Position numbers and translations under genes: made by a program. This document shows positions 41,810 to 52,653 of a stretch of 64,000 bases of DNA, piece after piece (within the stretch, counting starts at the first letter, position 1; each line of letters opens with the position of its first letter). Below the pieces are notes generated by a model that had not been told where the DNA came from, searched no databases, and was given only the letters and a program-made list of their open reading frames with translations. The stretch is from Bacteroidaceae bacterium (GTDB lineage Bacteria > Bacteroidota > Bacteroidia > Bacteroidales > Bacteroidaceae). The stretch lies in assembly GCA_017555585.1 (NCBI GenBank), contig JAFZGA010000004.1:34040-98039 (forward strand), written 5' to 3'.

Positions 41810-44056
41810 ATGTTCCGATTCCGCGACAACATAATATACCGTTATTACATCCTGGTGTCGTTTGCCTTCACCCTCTTTGCCTTTGTAATCATTGGCAATG
41901 CAGCCATCGTCATGTTCAAGGAACGCGAGGAGTGGAACAAGATAAAGGAGAGGAACATCAAATACAATGTCCCCATAGAACCGCATCGCGGAAACATACT
42001 GAGCGACAACGGTGAGCTCATCGTGAGCACGCTACCACTCTACAGGGTACACATAGACTACAAATATGTAAACCTGCATAACCAAAAGGACGAAAACACT
42101 ATAAGACGCAAGAGAGACTCACTTTGGACACGTGACATGGATGCTCTTTGCAAAGGACTGAACGAAATTTTCCCACAAAAGAGTGTCGAGAATTTCAAGA
42201 AGGACCTTACATACGGCCTGAACAACAAAAAAAGATACCACCCGCTATACAACCGCAAGATATCATATACACAATATCAGCGTATACTCGAGTTGCCTAT
42301 AATGAACCAGGGCAGGAAGTACAGCGGTATAATCACCGAAGAGGAGATTCAGCGCAAGAATATATTCGGTGACATAGGAATGAGCACATTCGGTATCGTG
42401 CGTAAGACCACCGACAACAACAAGCAGGAGATTGAGGAGGTCAACGGACTCGAAAAGAAGTACGACAAGGCTCTGCGAGGCATCAGCGGTGTAGGACGCA
42501 AAGAGAAGATTGGCGGAAAATTCATACTGAAAACCGACAGGGCAGCCGTGAACGGCATGGACTTGCAGACAACCATAAATTCAGAGATGCTCGACATCTG
42601 CGAGAATGCAGTAAAGAAGGTGCTTGCAAAACACCATCTGCCTGCCGGATGGGCCATTCTGATGGAGACAGAGAGCGGTGACATAAAGGCCATTGTGAAC
42701 CTGACCAAACTGAGCAATGGACAATATGCCGAGACCATAGAGAATATCCCCAACAACCCTACCCCCAACCATGCGCTGTGCCGACTGATGGAGCCGGGCT
42801 CGATATTCAAGACTGTGGCACTTACAGCAGCAATAGAAGACGGAAAGCTCACAACGAACGATTCTGTGACATCATACAAGTCGAAGGTATGCTACTTCGG
42901 CAAGCAAAGAGTTACCGACGAGATGTACCGCGACAACGGCACAGGCAAATACAGCATGGCCGAGGCACTCAAATACTCATCGAACATAAGCATGGTGCAG
43001 TATATAAAGAAGGCGTACGGCAACAAACCCGAGGAATATACCAACACCCTGCAGAGATTCGGACTTACCGAAAACTACAAGCTGATTGACAGCGAGGCGA
43101 CACCATACCTTACCCTGCCCGGCACAAAGAGATGGAACGGATTCAGCTTGAACTCGATGTCATACGGCTATGCTGTGGGAATGACCGGAATAAATATACT
43201 TTCGTTCTACAACACCATCGCCAACGGTGGTAAGCAGATGCAACCACGACTTGTAAAGGCTATCATAAAGGACGGAAAGATTATTGAGGAGTTCCCGACA
43301 AAGGTTGTGAATGAACAGCTCATTTCAAAGAGTACTACCGACACAATCACCGGCCTGCTGGTTGAAGTGGTGAACGGTAAGGACGGCACAGGAGCGCGCG
43401 CAAAGTCAAAGCTTATGACTGTGGCAGGAAAGACAGGTACAGCAAACCTGCCCAACTCACAGACCGGAAAATACGACAACAGCGAGAAGATGATGAGTTT
43501 CTGCGGATTCTTCCCTGCAGAAAAGCCCAAATACACTCTGCTTGTGCAGATGATGTACGACAAGAAACAGGACACACGTCCCGACTCGCTGAGAATAAGA
43601 CTTGGTGGTGGCAGCAGCGCAGCCATCGCATTCAAGGAGATTGCCGAAAAGATTATGGCGCAGGAGAATACAGTTCCATTTGAAGCTGCCTGCGACACCA
43701 TAAACAACCATTTCCCGAAAGTGAAGGACGGCAATATGCTCGAAGCAAGCAAGATTCTGAAAGAACTCGAGCACCCTATGAAAAAGAACTCATGGAAAGA
43801 CGAGAACAGGGAAGATGCAATATGGGGAAAGGTGAAACTGGAAAACGACAGCATATATGAGTTCCAGAACAAGCCATTGAATACAGAGTTTGTACCCAAT
43901 GTATGCGGAATGGGAGCCAAGGACGCTGTATACCTGATGCAGCAATGCAACCTCGACGTGGAAATAATCGGATACGGAACAGTGAAGTCGCAAAGCATTG
44001 TTGCCGGAACAAGAATAAAAGGAAAAAGAAGTGTAAGACTGACACTTGCACCATAA
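41810..44056 (+). CDS. ftsI: penicillin-binding protein, division transpeptidase (FtsI/PBP3 type) with PASTA domain
   Basis: Class B PBP of 748 residues for septal peptidoglycan cross-linking. One N-terminal TM helix is followed by the dimerisation domain. The transpeptidase domain has active-site Ser in EPGSIFKTVAL (near residue 330), SSN in KYSSNISM and KTG in AGKTGTAN (near 541). A PASTA domain occupies the last 60 residues (PNVCGMGAKDAVYLMQQCNL). ATG at 41810 is chosen; a TTG six bases earlier is unlikely. Confidence 0.92.
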   Translation: MFRFRDNIIYRYYILVSFAFTLFAFVIIGNAAIVMFKEREEWNKIKERNIKYNVPIEPHRGNILSDNGELIVSTLPLYRVHIDYKYVNLHNQKDENTIRRKRDSLWTRDMDALCKGLNEIFPQKSVENFKKDLTYGLNNKKRYHPLYNRKISYTQYQRILELPIMNQGRKYSGIITEEEIQRKNIFGDIGMSTFGIVRKTTDNNKQEIEEVNGLEKKYDKALRGISGVGRKEKIGGKFILKTDRAAVNGMDLQTTINSEMLDICENAVKKVLAKHHLPAGWAILMETESGDIKAIVNLTKLSNGQYAETIENIPNNPTPNHALCRLMEPGSIFKTVALTAAIEDGKLTTNDSVTSYKSKVCYFGKQRVTDEMYRDNGTGKYSMAEALKYSSNISMVQYIKKAYGNKPEEYTNTLQRFGLTENYKLIDSEATPYLTLPGTKRWNGFSLNSMSYGYAVGMTGINILSFYNTIANGGKQMQPRLVKAIIKDGKIIEEFPTKVVNEQLISKSTTDTITGLLVEVVNGKDGTGARAKSKLMTVAGKTGTANLPNSQTGKYDNSEKMMSFCGFFPAEKPKYTLLVQMMYDKKQDTRPDSLRIRLGGGSSAAIAFKEIAEKIMAQENTVPFEAACDTINNHFPKVKDGNMLEASKILKELEHPMKKNSWKDENREDAIWGKVKLENDSIYEFQNKPLNTEFVPNVCGMGAKDAVYLMQQCNLDVEIIGYGTVKSQSIVAGTRIKGKRSVRLTLAP

Positions 44057-44076
44057 ATATATATAAGTAATAAGGT

Positions 44077-45531
44077 ATGAAGCTCAGCGAATTATTGAAG
44101 GAGATACAATACACCAGAGTAATAATGCCCAAAGATGAGGTTGACGTACTCGGAGTAAATATAGACTCGCGCCTTGTAGAAAAAGGCGACATGTTCATTG
44201 CTATAAGAGGCACACAGGCCGATGGACATGCATACATCACCGCTGCCGAAGAGAAGGGCGCGGTTGCTATCGTGTGCGAAGAACTGCCCGAGAGGCAGAA
44301 CCCCAATGTAGCATACATCAACGTGATGAATGCACAAAGCATAACAGGCAAGCTGGCAACGACATTCTACGGCGAGCCTTCGCAGAAACTGAAACTTGTA
44401 GGTGTAACAGGTACAAACGGAAAGACAACCATTGCTACACTGCTCTACACCCTTTTCAGCGAGATGGGACACAAATGTGGACTGCTGTCAACCGTATGCA
44501 ACTACATCAACGGCACGGCATACCCGTCGACACACACTACACCCGATGCCATTTCATTGAACAGACTGTTGGCAAAGATGGTTGAAGAGGGATGCGAATA
44601 TGCCTTCATGGAGGTAAGCTCACACGCTCTGGCACAGGAGAGAGTAGGAGGACTTGAGTTCACAGGAGGTATTTTCACCAACCTCACCCGTGACCACATG
44701 GATTTCCATGAGAACATGGACAACTACCTGAAAGCAAAGAAGAGCTTCTTCGACAACCTGCCACGTAATGCGTTTGCAATCACGAACCTTGACGACAAGA
44801 ATGGACCTGTAATGGTTCAGAACTGCCGTGCCGACATCAAGCACTATTCGACACGCACAATGAGCGACTACAAGGCACGACTGATAGAGACACACCTCGA
44901 CGGTATGATACTCGAATTCAACAACCGCGAATTCAACACAATGCTCACAGGACGCTTCAACATCAGCAACCTTCTTGCAATATTCGGAGCTGCTATAGAG
45001 TTGGGCAAAGATGCCGAGGAGGTACTATGCGTAATGAGCACACTGAAACCGGTTTCGGGACGATTCGAGACAATACAGTCGAGCGACGGCATAACAGCCA
45101 TTGTCGATTATGCACACACACCCGATGCGATAAAGAATGTTCTTGGCACGGTGAAGGAGGTGTTGCGCGGTAACGGCAACATCATTACCGTGATAGGTGC
45201 AGGCGGAAACCGCGACAAGGGCAAACGCCCGATCATGGCAGTAGAGGCTGTGAAGAACAGTTCCAAGGTGATACTCACATCGGACAACCCGCGCAACGAA
45301 GAGCCGCAGGATATCATAAACGACATGCTCGCCGGGCTCAGCGACGAACAGAAAAGGAATGTGCTATCGATAACCGACCGTAAAGAGGCCATAAGGACGG
45401 CATGTACCTTGGCAAACAAAGGCGACGTTGTAGTCATTGCCGGCAAGGGACACGAGGACTATCAGGAGATAAAAGGTGTCAAGCACCATTTTGACGACAA
45501 AGAGGTTGTAAGAGAAATATTTAACATCTAA
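44077..45531 (+). CDS. murE: UDP-N-acetylmuramoyl-tripeptide synthetase (meso-DAP adding)
   Basis: Adds the third amino acid to UDP-MurNAc-L-Ala-D-Glu. The 484-residue protein has the ATP loop [15 protein letters not shown] (near 111), HTTPDA and [10 protein letters not shown] near 400. The DNPR motif is the one associated with meso-diaminopimelate specificity, as expected for Bacteroidales. It lies in cluster order after the PBP gene. Confidence 0.95.
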   Translation: MKLSELLKEIQYTRVIMPKDEVDVLGVNIDSRLVEKGDMFIAIRGTQADGHAYITAAEEKGAVAIVCEELPERQNPNVAYINVMNAQSITGKLATTFYGEPSQKLKLVGVTGTNGKTTIATLLYTLFSEMGHKCGLLSTVCNYINGTAYPSTHTTPDAISLNRLLAKMVEEGCEYAFMEVSSHALAQERVGGLEFTGGIFTNLTRDHMDFHENMDNYLKAKKSFFDNLPRNAFAITNLDDKNGPVMVQNCRADIKHYSTRTMSDYKARLIETHLDGMILEFNNREFNTMLTGRFNISNLLAIFGAAIELGKDAEEVLCVMSTLKPVSGRFETIQSSDGITAIVDYAHTPDAIKNVLGTVKEVLRGNGNIITVIGAGGNRDKGKRPIMAVEAVKNSSKVILTSDNPRNEEPQDIINDMLAGLSDEQKRNVLSITDRKEAIRTACTLANKGDVVVIAGKGHEDYQEIKGVKHHFDDKEVVREIFNI

Positions 45532-45535
45532 GATT

Positions 45536-46795
45536 ATGTTGCACTATATTTTCAACTGGCTGATCAAAAGCGACCTTCCCGGTGCAAGACTTTTGACATA
45601 CACATCGTTCAGGTCATTGCTTGCGATAGTGCTGTCACTGTTGCTGTCGGCATGGTTGGGCGGTATACTCATCAGATATTTCAAGAAGAAGCAGATTACA
45701 GAGACCCTGCGCGAATTCGACAAGAACAACCTGAAGGCCGGAGTGCCTACAATGGGAGGAATAATAATAATAATAGCCATACTCATCCCATGCCTGCTTG
45801 TGGGCCGGTTGAACAATGTGTATATGATGTTGTTGCTTGCAACAACTGTGTGGATGGGTATACTCGGTTTCGTCGATGACTATATAAAGACCTTCAAGAA
45901 GAACAAGGACGGCGTTTCGGGCAAGGTAAAGATTGTTGCACAGGTAGGTCTCGGACTGTTCGTGGGCCTAACGCTGTATCTGAGCCCGCAGGCTGTAATG
46001 CGCGAGAACATAACCATCGAGAAATCGAACAACACCGAAAAGGTTTACCACAAAAAGACCCCTGAGAAACTGAACAAGACAACCATTCCGTTCATAAAGA
46101 ACCACAATCTCGACTACAGCGAGATAATGTCGTTCTGCGGTGAGTACAAGGAAGAGGCAGGCTGGATATTGTTTGTAATAGTAACAATACTTGTGGTAAC
46201 GGCTGTTTCCAACGGAGCAAACCTCAACGACGGCATGGACGGCATGCTTGCAGGTAACGCCGCCATAATGGGTGTGGCACTTGCGTTGCTGGCATATGTG
46301 TCGAGCCACGTCGGCTGGGCCGAATACCTGAACATAATGTTCTTGCCCGGAGCCGAAGAGATTGTGGTATTTGCATTTGCATTCATTGGAGCACTGATAG
46401 GTTTCCTTTGGTACAACGCCTTCCCAGCACAGGTTTTCATGGGTGACACGGGCAGCCTGACCATCGGTGGTATAATAGGTGTAATTGCGATACTCATACA
46501 CAAGGAGATTCTCCTCATACTGCTTTGCGGAATATTTGTTGCCGAGAACCTGTCGGTAATCATGCAGGTAGCATACTTCAAGCAGGGCAAGAAAAAGGGA
46601 ATAAAACAGAGAATATTCCGCAGGACACCACTGCACCACCACTACAACCTTGAGGACGAGAAGCTCGACAAGGAGTGTACATATATATTCAAAGGCCCGG
46701 AAAGACCATTGCACGAGGCCAAGATAACTCTACGTTTTTGGATTGTGACACTTATTATGGCTGTCATAACAATCCTGACACTAAAGATAAGATAA
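45536..46795 (+). CDS. mraY: phospho-N-acetylmuramoyl-pentapeptide transferase
   Basis: Makes lipid I from UDP-MurNAc-pentapeptide and undecaprenyl phosphate. The 419-residue protein has ten TM helices. Mg2+-binding Asp residues are in GFVDDYIK (near 112) and NLNDGMDGMLAG (near 230). FMGDTGSL and HHHYNL are also present. An insertion of about 50 residues (between EKSNNTEK and the next TM segment) makes it longer than the Escherichia coli enzyme, as usual in Bacteroidetes. Confidence 0.95.
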   Translation: MLHYIFNWLIKSDLPGARLLTYTSFRSLLAIVLSLLLSAWLGGILIRYFKKKQITETLREFDKNNLKAGVPTMGGIIIIIAILIPCLLVGRLNNVYMMLLLATTVWMGILGFVDDYIKTFKKNKDGVSGKVKIVAQVGLGLFVGLTLYLSPQAVMRENITIEKSNNTEKVYHKKTPEKLNKTTIPFIKNHNLDYSEIMSFCGEYKEEAGWILFVIVTILVVTAVSNGANLNDGMDGMLAGNAAIMGVALALLAYVSSHVGWAEYLNIMFLPGAEEIVVFAFAFIGALIGFLWYNAFPAQVFMGDTGSLTIGGIIGVIAILIHKEILLILLCGIFVAENLSVIMQVAYFKQGKKKGIKQRIFRRTPLHHHYNLEDEKLDKECTYIFKGPERPLHEAKITLRFWIVTLIMAVITILTLKIR

Positions 46796-48127
46796 ATGGA
46801 AAAGAGAGTAGTAATATTGGGAGCAGGAGAGAGTGGCTGTGGAGCTGCCGTACTTGCAAAAAAGCTTGGGTTTGATGTTTTTGTCTCGGACTTTGGCACA
46901 ATCGCCGACAAGTACAAGCAGATGCTTGACGAAAAGGAGATAACATGGGAAGAGAAGCAGCACACCGAGGAGATTATCCTGAGTGCCGGAGAAATCATAA
47001 AAAGCCCCGGAATACCCAATGAAGCACCCATTATCGTAAAGATAAAGAACGCCGGAATACCCATAATATCGGAGATTGAGTTTGCAGGACGATACACAAG
47101 AGCAAAGATGGTGTGTATCACAGGAAGCAACGGCAAGACAACTACTACATCTCTGATATACCATATATTCCGCGAAGCCGGATTGAATGTCGGACTCGCC
47201 GGAAACATTGGCAAGAGCCTTGCATTGCAGGTTGCCGAAGGCGACAAGGACTATTACATAGTTGAATTGAGCAGTTTCCAGCTCGACAATATGTATGAAT
47301 TCCGCGCCAACGTGGCGGTGTTGATGAATATAACTCCCGACCACCTTGACCGTTACGGATACGACATGCAGAACTATGTCGATGCAAAATTGCGTATCCT
47401 GCAGAACCAGGAGCCGGGCGATGCATTCGTATTCTGGAACGATGACCCGATAATAAAGAAGGAGCTGTCAAAATACAAGCATGGCAAACTCTATTCGTTT
47501 GCAGAATCGAACCATGAGGATGCCGCCGCATATACCGAAGCCGAGAAACTTGTCTTTACCGAGCCGGCACCATTCAACATGGAGCTCGAAGAGCTATCGC
47601 TCACAGGCAAGCACAACCTTTACAACTCTATGGCTGCAGGTATTTCGGCAAATGTCGCAGGTATACGCAAGGAGACAATCCGTGAGGCTTTGAGCACCTT
47701 TGCAGGAGTGGAACACCGTCTTGAAAAGGTTGCAAAGGTAAACGGAGTAGAATATATCAACGACTCGAAGGCTACGAATGTGAACAGTTGCTGGTATGCC
47801 TTGCAGAGCATGAAGACAAAGACGATACTGATACTCGGCGGTAAGGACAAGGGCAATGATTACAGCGAAATAGCTGATCTGGTAAAAGAGAAATGCTGCG
47901 GACTGATATTCCTTGGAGCAGACAACAGCAAACTGCACCAATTCTTTGACGGATTCGGGTTGCCTATAGCCGATACAAGCTCAATGCAGGAGTGCGTACA
48001 GACAGCATATAACATGGCACAAAAAGGCGAAACTGTCCTGCTCAGCCCATGCTGTGCAAGTTTTGACCTCTTCAAGAGCTACGAGGACCGTGGCCGACAG
48101 TTCAAGGAGTACGTTTGTAAATTATAA
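46796..48127 (+). CDS. murD: UDP-N-acetylmuramoylalanine--D-glutamate ligase
   Basis: ATP-dependent addition of D-Glu to UDP-MurNAc-L-Ala. The 443-residue protein has the N-terminal Rossmann motif VILGAGESGCGAAVLAKKLG, the P-loop ITGSNGKTTTTSL (near 109) and INDSKATN (near 322). Its ATG follows the mraY stop codon with no gap. Confidence 0.95.
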   Translation: MEKRVVILGAGESGCGAAVLAKKLGFDVFVSDFGTIADKYKQMLDEKEITWEEKQHTEEIILSAGEIIKSPGIPNEAPIIVKIKNAGIPIISEIEFAGRYTRAKMVCITGSNGKTTTTSLIYHIFREAGLNVGLAGNIGKSLALQVAEGDKDYYIVELSSFQLDNMYEFRANVAVLMNITPDHLDRYGYDMQNYVDAKLRILQNQEPGDAFVFWNDDPIIKKELSKYKHGKLYSFAESNHEDAAAYTEAEKLVFTEPAPFNMELEELSLTGKHNLYNSMAAGISANVAGIRKETIREALSTFAGVEHRLEKVAKVNGVEYINDSKATNVNSCWYALQSMKTKTILILGGKDKGNDYSEIADLVKEKCCGLIFLGADNSKLHQFFDGFGLPIADTSSMQECVQTAYNMAQKGETVLLSPCCASFDLFKSYEDRGRQFKEYVCKL

Positions 48128-48142
48128 AGACAACAACTTAAA

Positions 48143-49375
48143 ATGGGATTTGACCAATTAAAGAAATATCTATTCAAGGGAGACAAGACCATCTGGATTG
48201 TTTTCTTCATTCTCTGCTCAATTTCATGGGTGGAGGTATTCAGTGCGACCAGCCGACAGATAAATGACTTCAATGGAAACTATTGGCTTCCCATTATCAA
48301 ACACACCATATTCCTTGGTATAGGTCTTTTTGTGGTCTTTATCATGCACTACATGAAAGTAGCGTGGATAAAGAAGCTCACATATGTGATATATTGGTTA
48401 GGGCTCGCTGGACTTATATGGGCACAGTTCGACAAGGGGTCGCACATCAACGACAGTGCACGATGGATAAAAATCTTCGGCATGACATTCCAGCCTATGG
48501 AGCTCGCAAAGATGGGACTTGTGATGATCACCGCACTCATAAGCGCGCAACATCAGGACGAAGAGGGAACAGACCGCTTTGCACTACAGAAGATAGCACT
48601 ATACGGAACATTGCCTATCCTTATCATATTGAAGGAGAACCTGTCGACAGCATTCATCATATTGCTTACACTTTATGCGATGATGTTCGTATGCCGCTAT
48701 CCCAAAGGACAGATGTTGAAAATTCTGGGAGTAGCATTTGCCACTGTGGTCATTGGAATAACGGCAATAATGTCAGCTCCCGAGAGCTGGGCGAATGAAG
48801 GCGGCTTCAAGCAAAAGGTGATTACATGGAAACACCGTATTGTAGACGCGCTCAAGAGCGAGCCCGTTACAGCCGAGACATACGTGATAAAGAATGAACA
48901 GAGAACATACGCCAACATAGCCATTGCGTCGAGTAACATCTTCGGCTGCGGACCCGGAAATTCAAAGCAACGCGACTTCATTCCGCATGCACAGTCCGAC
49001 TTCATATATGCCATAATCATTGAGGAGTTGGGATTAGCCGGAGGCATATTCGTACTGCTGCTCTACATGACAATACTGTTCCGCTGTGGAAAAATTGCCA
49101 AGAGATGCGAAGACCCTTATCCGGCATTCCTGATTATGGGAGTGGGAATGATAATAACCTTGCAGGCACTGCTTCACATGTACATATCAGTAGGCGATTT
49201 TGTGACAGGACAGCCGTTGCCGTTGATAAGCCAGGGCGGAACATCAGTAATAATAAACTGTGTTTATATAGGTATAATTTTGAGTGTCAGCCGATATGCC
49301 AAGAAGGCAAGTGCCAACCCCAAAAAGAGCCTTGAAGATATTGACAACGAAATGATAATTGAAAACAACCAGTAA
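48143..49375 (+). CDS. ftsW: lipid II polymerase FtsW, SEDS family
   Basis: Divisome peptidoglycan glycosyltransferase that works with the class B PBP. The 410-residue protein has about ten TM helices. Characteristic stretches are KIFGMTFQPMELAKMGLVM, ILKENLSTAFIILLT and GQPLPLISQGGTSVI near the C-terminus. It lies between murD and murG as in other Bacteroidetes. Confidence 0.93.
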   Translation: MGFDQLKKYLFKGDKTIWIVFFILCSISWVEVFSATSRQINDFNGNYWLPIIKHTIFLGIGLFVVFIMHYMKVAWIKKLTYVIYWLGLAGLIWAQFDKGSHINDSARWIKIFGMTFQPMELAKMGLVMITALISAQHQDEEGTDRFALQKIALYGTLPILIILKENLSTAFIILLTLYAMMFVCRYPKGQMLKILGVAFATVVIGITAIMSAPESWANEGGFKQKVITWKHRIVDALKSEPVTAETYVIKNEQRTYANIAIASSNIFGCGPGNSKQRDFIPHAQSDFIYAIIIEELGLAGGIFVLLLYMTILFRCGKIAKRCEDPYPAFLIMGVGMIITLQALLHMYISVGDFVTGQPLPLISQGGTSVIINCVYIGIILSVSRYAKKASANPKKSLEDIDNEMIIENNQ

Positions 49376-49376
49376 T

Positions 49377-50507
49377 ATGAAGAAAGAGTATAGAATAATC
49401 GTAAGCGGTGGCGGTACAGGCGGACACATTTTCCCAGCCCTATCCATTGCCGATGCCATAAAGAGCAAATACCCCGAAGCAAAAATACTCTTTGTCGGTG
49501 CCGACAACAGAATGGAGATGCAACGTGTTCCCGATGCCGGATATGAAATTGTGGGATTGCCCATTGCCGGTTTCGACCGCAAGAATCTGCTGAAGAACTT
49601 TAAAGTACTATGGCTTATCCTCAAGAGCCAGCTCATGGCAAAGAGGGTAATAAAGAAGTTCGCACCACATGCGGCAGTAGGCGTTGGCGGATATGCAAGC
49701 GGCCCTACACTAAAGATGGCTGCAAGCATGGGCATACCGACACTCATCCAGGAGCAGAACTCATACGCAGGTGTCACCAACAAGATTCTGGCAAAGAATG
49801 CCGATATGATATGCGTGGCATACGACGGCATGGAGCGTTTCTTCCCGAAGGAGAAGATCATGCTCACTGGCAACCCTGTACGCAAGAGCCTCATCGAGAT
49901 GAGAACCAACCGCAACGAGGCTATAAAGAAGATAGGACTTGACGAAAACAAGAAGTGTGTACTGATTGTGGGCGGAAGCCTTGGAGCAAGAAGCATAAAC
50001 GAAGCTGTACTTGCAAACATTGAGACAATCAGGGAGAACGGTGATATCCAGTTCATCTGGCAGACAGGAAAACTCTATTTCGAGGAGATGAAAGAGAGAT
50101 GTGCCGCCATAGGCAAACCGGCGAACCTGACAGTCACTGATTTTGTTTCGGACATGGCTGCTGCATTAGGAGCAGCCGATCTTGTGGTATCGCGTGCCGG
50201 TGCCGGTTCAATATCGGAGTTCGCATTGCTCGGAAAGGCTGTTATCCTTGTTCCGTCGCCTAACGTATCGGAAGACCACCAGACAAAGAATGCCATGGCA
50301 CTTGTCGACAAGGGTGCGGCTATACACATTCCAGACTCCAAGGCAAAGGAGGAACTTGTAAAGGTTGCTGTAGAGACCGTGCTTGACCAGGAGAAGATTG
50401 CCACACTCGAGAAGAATGTGGAAAAGCTCGGCAAACCCAACGCAGCTGAGGTGATTGCCAACGAGGTTATAAAGCTTGCCGACGCATATATTGAAGCACA
50501 ACACTAA
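49377..50507 (+). CDS. murG: UDP-GlcNAc:lipid I N-acetylglucosaminyltransferase
   Basis: Converts lipid I to lipid II on the cytoplasmic face. The 376-residue GT-B protein has the glycine loop SGGGTGGHIFPALSIADAI at the N-terminus, VGVGGYASGP, the second loop LIVGGSLGARSIN, and AGAGSISEFALLGKAVILVP for UDP-GlcNAc binding. ATG at 49377 lies one base after the ftsW stop; an in-frame TTG 18 bases earlier sits inside ftsW. Confidence 0.95.
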   Translation: MKKEYRIIVSGGGTGGHIFPALSIADAIKSKYPEAKILFVGADNRMEMQRVPDAGYEIVGLPIAGFDRKNLLKNFKVLWLILKSQLMAKRVIKKFAPHAAVGVGGYASGPTLKMAASMGIPTLIQEQNSYAGVTNKILAKNADMICVAYDGMERFFPKEKIMLTGNPVRKSLIEMRTNRNEAIKKIGLDENKKCVLIVGGSLGARSINEAVLANIETIRENGDIQFIWQTGKLYFEEMKERCAAIGKPANLTVTDFVSDMAAALGAADLVVSRAGAGSISEFALLGKAVILVPSPNVSEDHQTKNAMALVDKGAAIHIPDSKAKEELVKVAVETVLDQEKIATLEKNVEKLGKPNAAEVIANEVIKLADAYIEAQH

Positions 50508-50524
50508 AAAAGAGATTATTAAGA

Positions 50525-51907
50525 ATGAAGCTTGAAGATATAAAATCCGTATATTTCCTTGGAGCAGGCGGTATAGGCATGAGTGCCCTTGTCCGCTATT
50601 TCCTCAGCGAAGGCAATTTCGTTGCAGGATACGACCGTACGCCAAGTGCGCTGACCGACAAATTGGCCGAAGAGGGAGCTGTACTGCACTTTGAAGAGAA
50701 TACAGAGCTTATACCCGAAGAGTGCCGTAACCCCGATTCCACATTGGTGGTATACACTCCTGCAATACCGGGAAACCATAAGGAACTCGAATTCTTGAAA
50801 AGCAACGGTTTCGACATTAAGAAGCGCGCTGAGGTTCTCGGCATAATAACCAAGGGCAAAATGGGAGTATGTGCTGCCGGAACACACGGAAAAACAACAA
50901 CATCGACAATGACAGCCCACCTACTGCACCAGTCGCATGTCGATTGTGCGGCATTCCTTGGCGGAATATCAAAGAACTACAAGAGCAACCTCATTCTGAG
51001 CAACAAGAGTGATCTTGTAGTGATTGAAGCCGACGAATATGACCGTTCATTCCTGCACCTTGAGCCTTATATCGCTACCATAACATCGGCCGATCCCGAC
51101 CACCTTGACATATACGGCAACAAGGAGAACTATCTTGAAGCATTTGCCCAGTTCACCGAAAAGATCAGAGAAAACGGATATCTTATCATACACGAAGGGC
51201 TGGAGGTAAAGCCACGTACAAAGGCGAGTGTAAAGACATACACATACGGCCGCGAAAGTGGAGATTTCCATGCCGAGAATATAAGGATAGGCAACGGCAG
51301 GATTGTCATAGACTATGTTTCGCCATGGCAGAAGATCAAAGATGTGGAATTGGGAGTGCCTGTGAGCATAAACATCGAGAACGGTGTTACATCAATGGCG
51401 ATGGCAGAGTTGTGCGGAGCCACAGCCGATGAGATCAGGCAAGGAATGGCAACCTTTGCAGGTGCTGACCGCCGTTTCGATTTTCACATAAAGCGCGACG
51501 ATCTGGTACTGTTGAGCGACTATGCCCACCACCCCGACGAAGTACGTGCATGTGCCAAGTCAATAAAGGAACTGTACAAGGAGAAAAAAGTGACTGTTCT
51601 GTTCCAGCCGCATCTGTATAGCCGCACAGCCGACTTTTACAAGGAGTTTGCACAGAGCCTGTCGCTGTTCGACAAGGTAATACTTGTAGATATTTATCCG
51701 GCACGCGAGGAGCCTATACCGGGAGTGACAAGCAAACTCATATATGACTGCCTTGAGGAGAATGTCGAGAAATCGATGTGCAGCAGAGCCGATGTCATCA
51801 GCTGCATCGAAAAAGAGAAGGAGAATATCGAGGTTCTCGTTTCTCTCGGAGCCGGAGACATTGAGAACGACGTGCCACAAATGAAAAAAATACTTGAAAA
51901 CAGATAA
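50525..51907 (+). CDS. murC: UDP-N-acetylmuramate--L-alanine ligase
   Basis: Adds L-Ala to UDP-MurNAc. The 460-residue protein has the N-terminal VYFLGAGGIGMSALVRYFL, the P-loop AAGTHGKTTTSTM (near 119), EADEYDRSFLHL and YAHHPDEV. The TAA stop shares its last base with the ftsQ ATG. Confidence 0.95.
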   Translation: MKLEDIKSVYFLGAGGIGMSALVRYFLSEGNFVAGYDRTPSALTDKLAEEGAVLHFEENTELIPEECRNPDSTLVVYTPAIPGNHKELEFLKSNGFDIKKRAEVLGIITKGKMGVCAAGTHGKTTTSTMTAHLLHQSHVDCAAFLGGISKNYKSNLILSNKSDLVVIEADEYDRSFLHLEPYIATITSADPDHLDIYGNKENYLEAFAQFTEKIRENGYLIIHEGLEVKPRTKASVKTYTYGRESGDFHAENIRIGNGRIVIDYVSPWQKIKDVELGVPVSINIENGVTSMAMAELCGATADEIRQGMATFAGADRRFDFHIKRDDLVLLSDYAHHPDEVRACAKSIKELYKEKKVTVLFQPHLYSRTADFYKEFAQSLSLFDKVILVDIYPAREEPIPGVTSKLIYDCLEENVEKSMCSRADVISCIEKEKENIEVLVSLGAGDIENDVPQMKKILENR

Positions 51908-52653
51908 TGTTCAAACGAATTCTGAAATACCTGCTTGCTGTTGCAATTGTATGCTATGCTTCATTTGCACTGTTTGTGATTCCGTCAAAAGAGAAAAGCG
52001 GAATCTGCCAGGGCGTGCTCATAAATGTAGACGACAATGGTATGGAAATCATCAGTCGCGACGAGGTCATGGACATTATCAAAAAAGAGGGACTTGACCC
52101 AAGCGGCAAGGAGATCGGGGAGTTCTACTGCAGAGACATCGAGAATTTCGTCGACAGCATATCGCTTGTCGACAAAAGCCAGGTGTACAAAAGCATAAAA
52201 GGATACACTGTAATAGATATCGATTGCCGTATTCCCATCGTTAAGGTGTATGACAATGAGAACAGATCATATTACATCGACGAGAAAGGCAATATAATAT
52301 ACGGAATACACAAGGCGCTGTACCTGCCGATAGCCAACGGATACATAAACGACAGCATCGCAATAGACGATGTGATGAGAATTGCCAAAGCCATAAACGG
52401 TGACAGATTCTGGAGTTCACAGATTGAGCAGATATATTTCGACAAGAACAGGAAAATCACATTGATTCCGCGTGTCGGGAATCATATCATAGAGTTTGGA
52501 GAGGCCAAGGAGATTGAAAAGAAATTCGATAAGCTCTATACATTCTACCAGGAGGGTATGAACAGGATTGGTTGGAACAAATACAGTAAACTCAACATAG
52601 AATTCGGAAACAAAGTTATTTGCACACAAAGAAACAAATATGATAAGAACTGA
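51907..52653 (+). CDS. ftsQ: cell division protein FtsQ
   Basis: A 248-residue bitopic divisome protein. It has a short cytoplasmic N-terminus, a TM helix (LLAVAIVCYASFALFVIP), a POTRA-like domain (ISRDEVMDIIKKEGLD ... VYKSIKGYTVIDIDCRIPIV) and a beta domain. Sequence similarity is limited, but size, topology and position between murC and ftsA are diagnostic. It overlaps ftsA by 14 bases. Confidence 0.9.
   Translation: MFKRILKYLLAVAIVCYASFALFVIPSKEKSGICQGVLINVDDNGMEIISRDEVMDIIKKEGLDPSGKEIGEFYCRDIENFVDSISLVDKSQVYKSIKGYTVIDIDCRIPIVKVYDNENRSYYIDEKGNIIYGIHKALYLPIANGYINDSIAIDDVMRIAKAINGDRFWSSQIEQIYFDKNRKITLIPRVGNHIIEFGEAKEIEKKFDKLYTFYQEGMNRIGWNKYSKLNIEFGNKVICTQRNKYDKN

Noticed and set aside
41192-41986. 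264-residue minus-strand ORF across rsmH, ftsL and ftsI
   Set aside because: It runs antisense to three conserved genes and contains no recognisable domain.
46642-47344. Overlapping minus-strand ORFs opposite mraY and murD
   Set aside because: Shadows of conserved coding sequence on the other strand.
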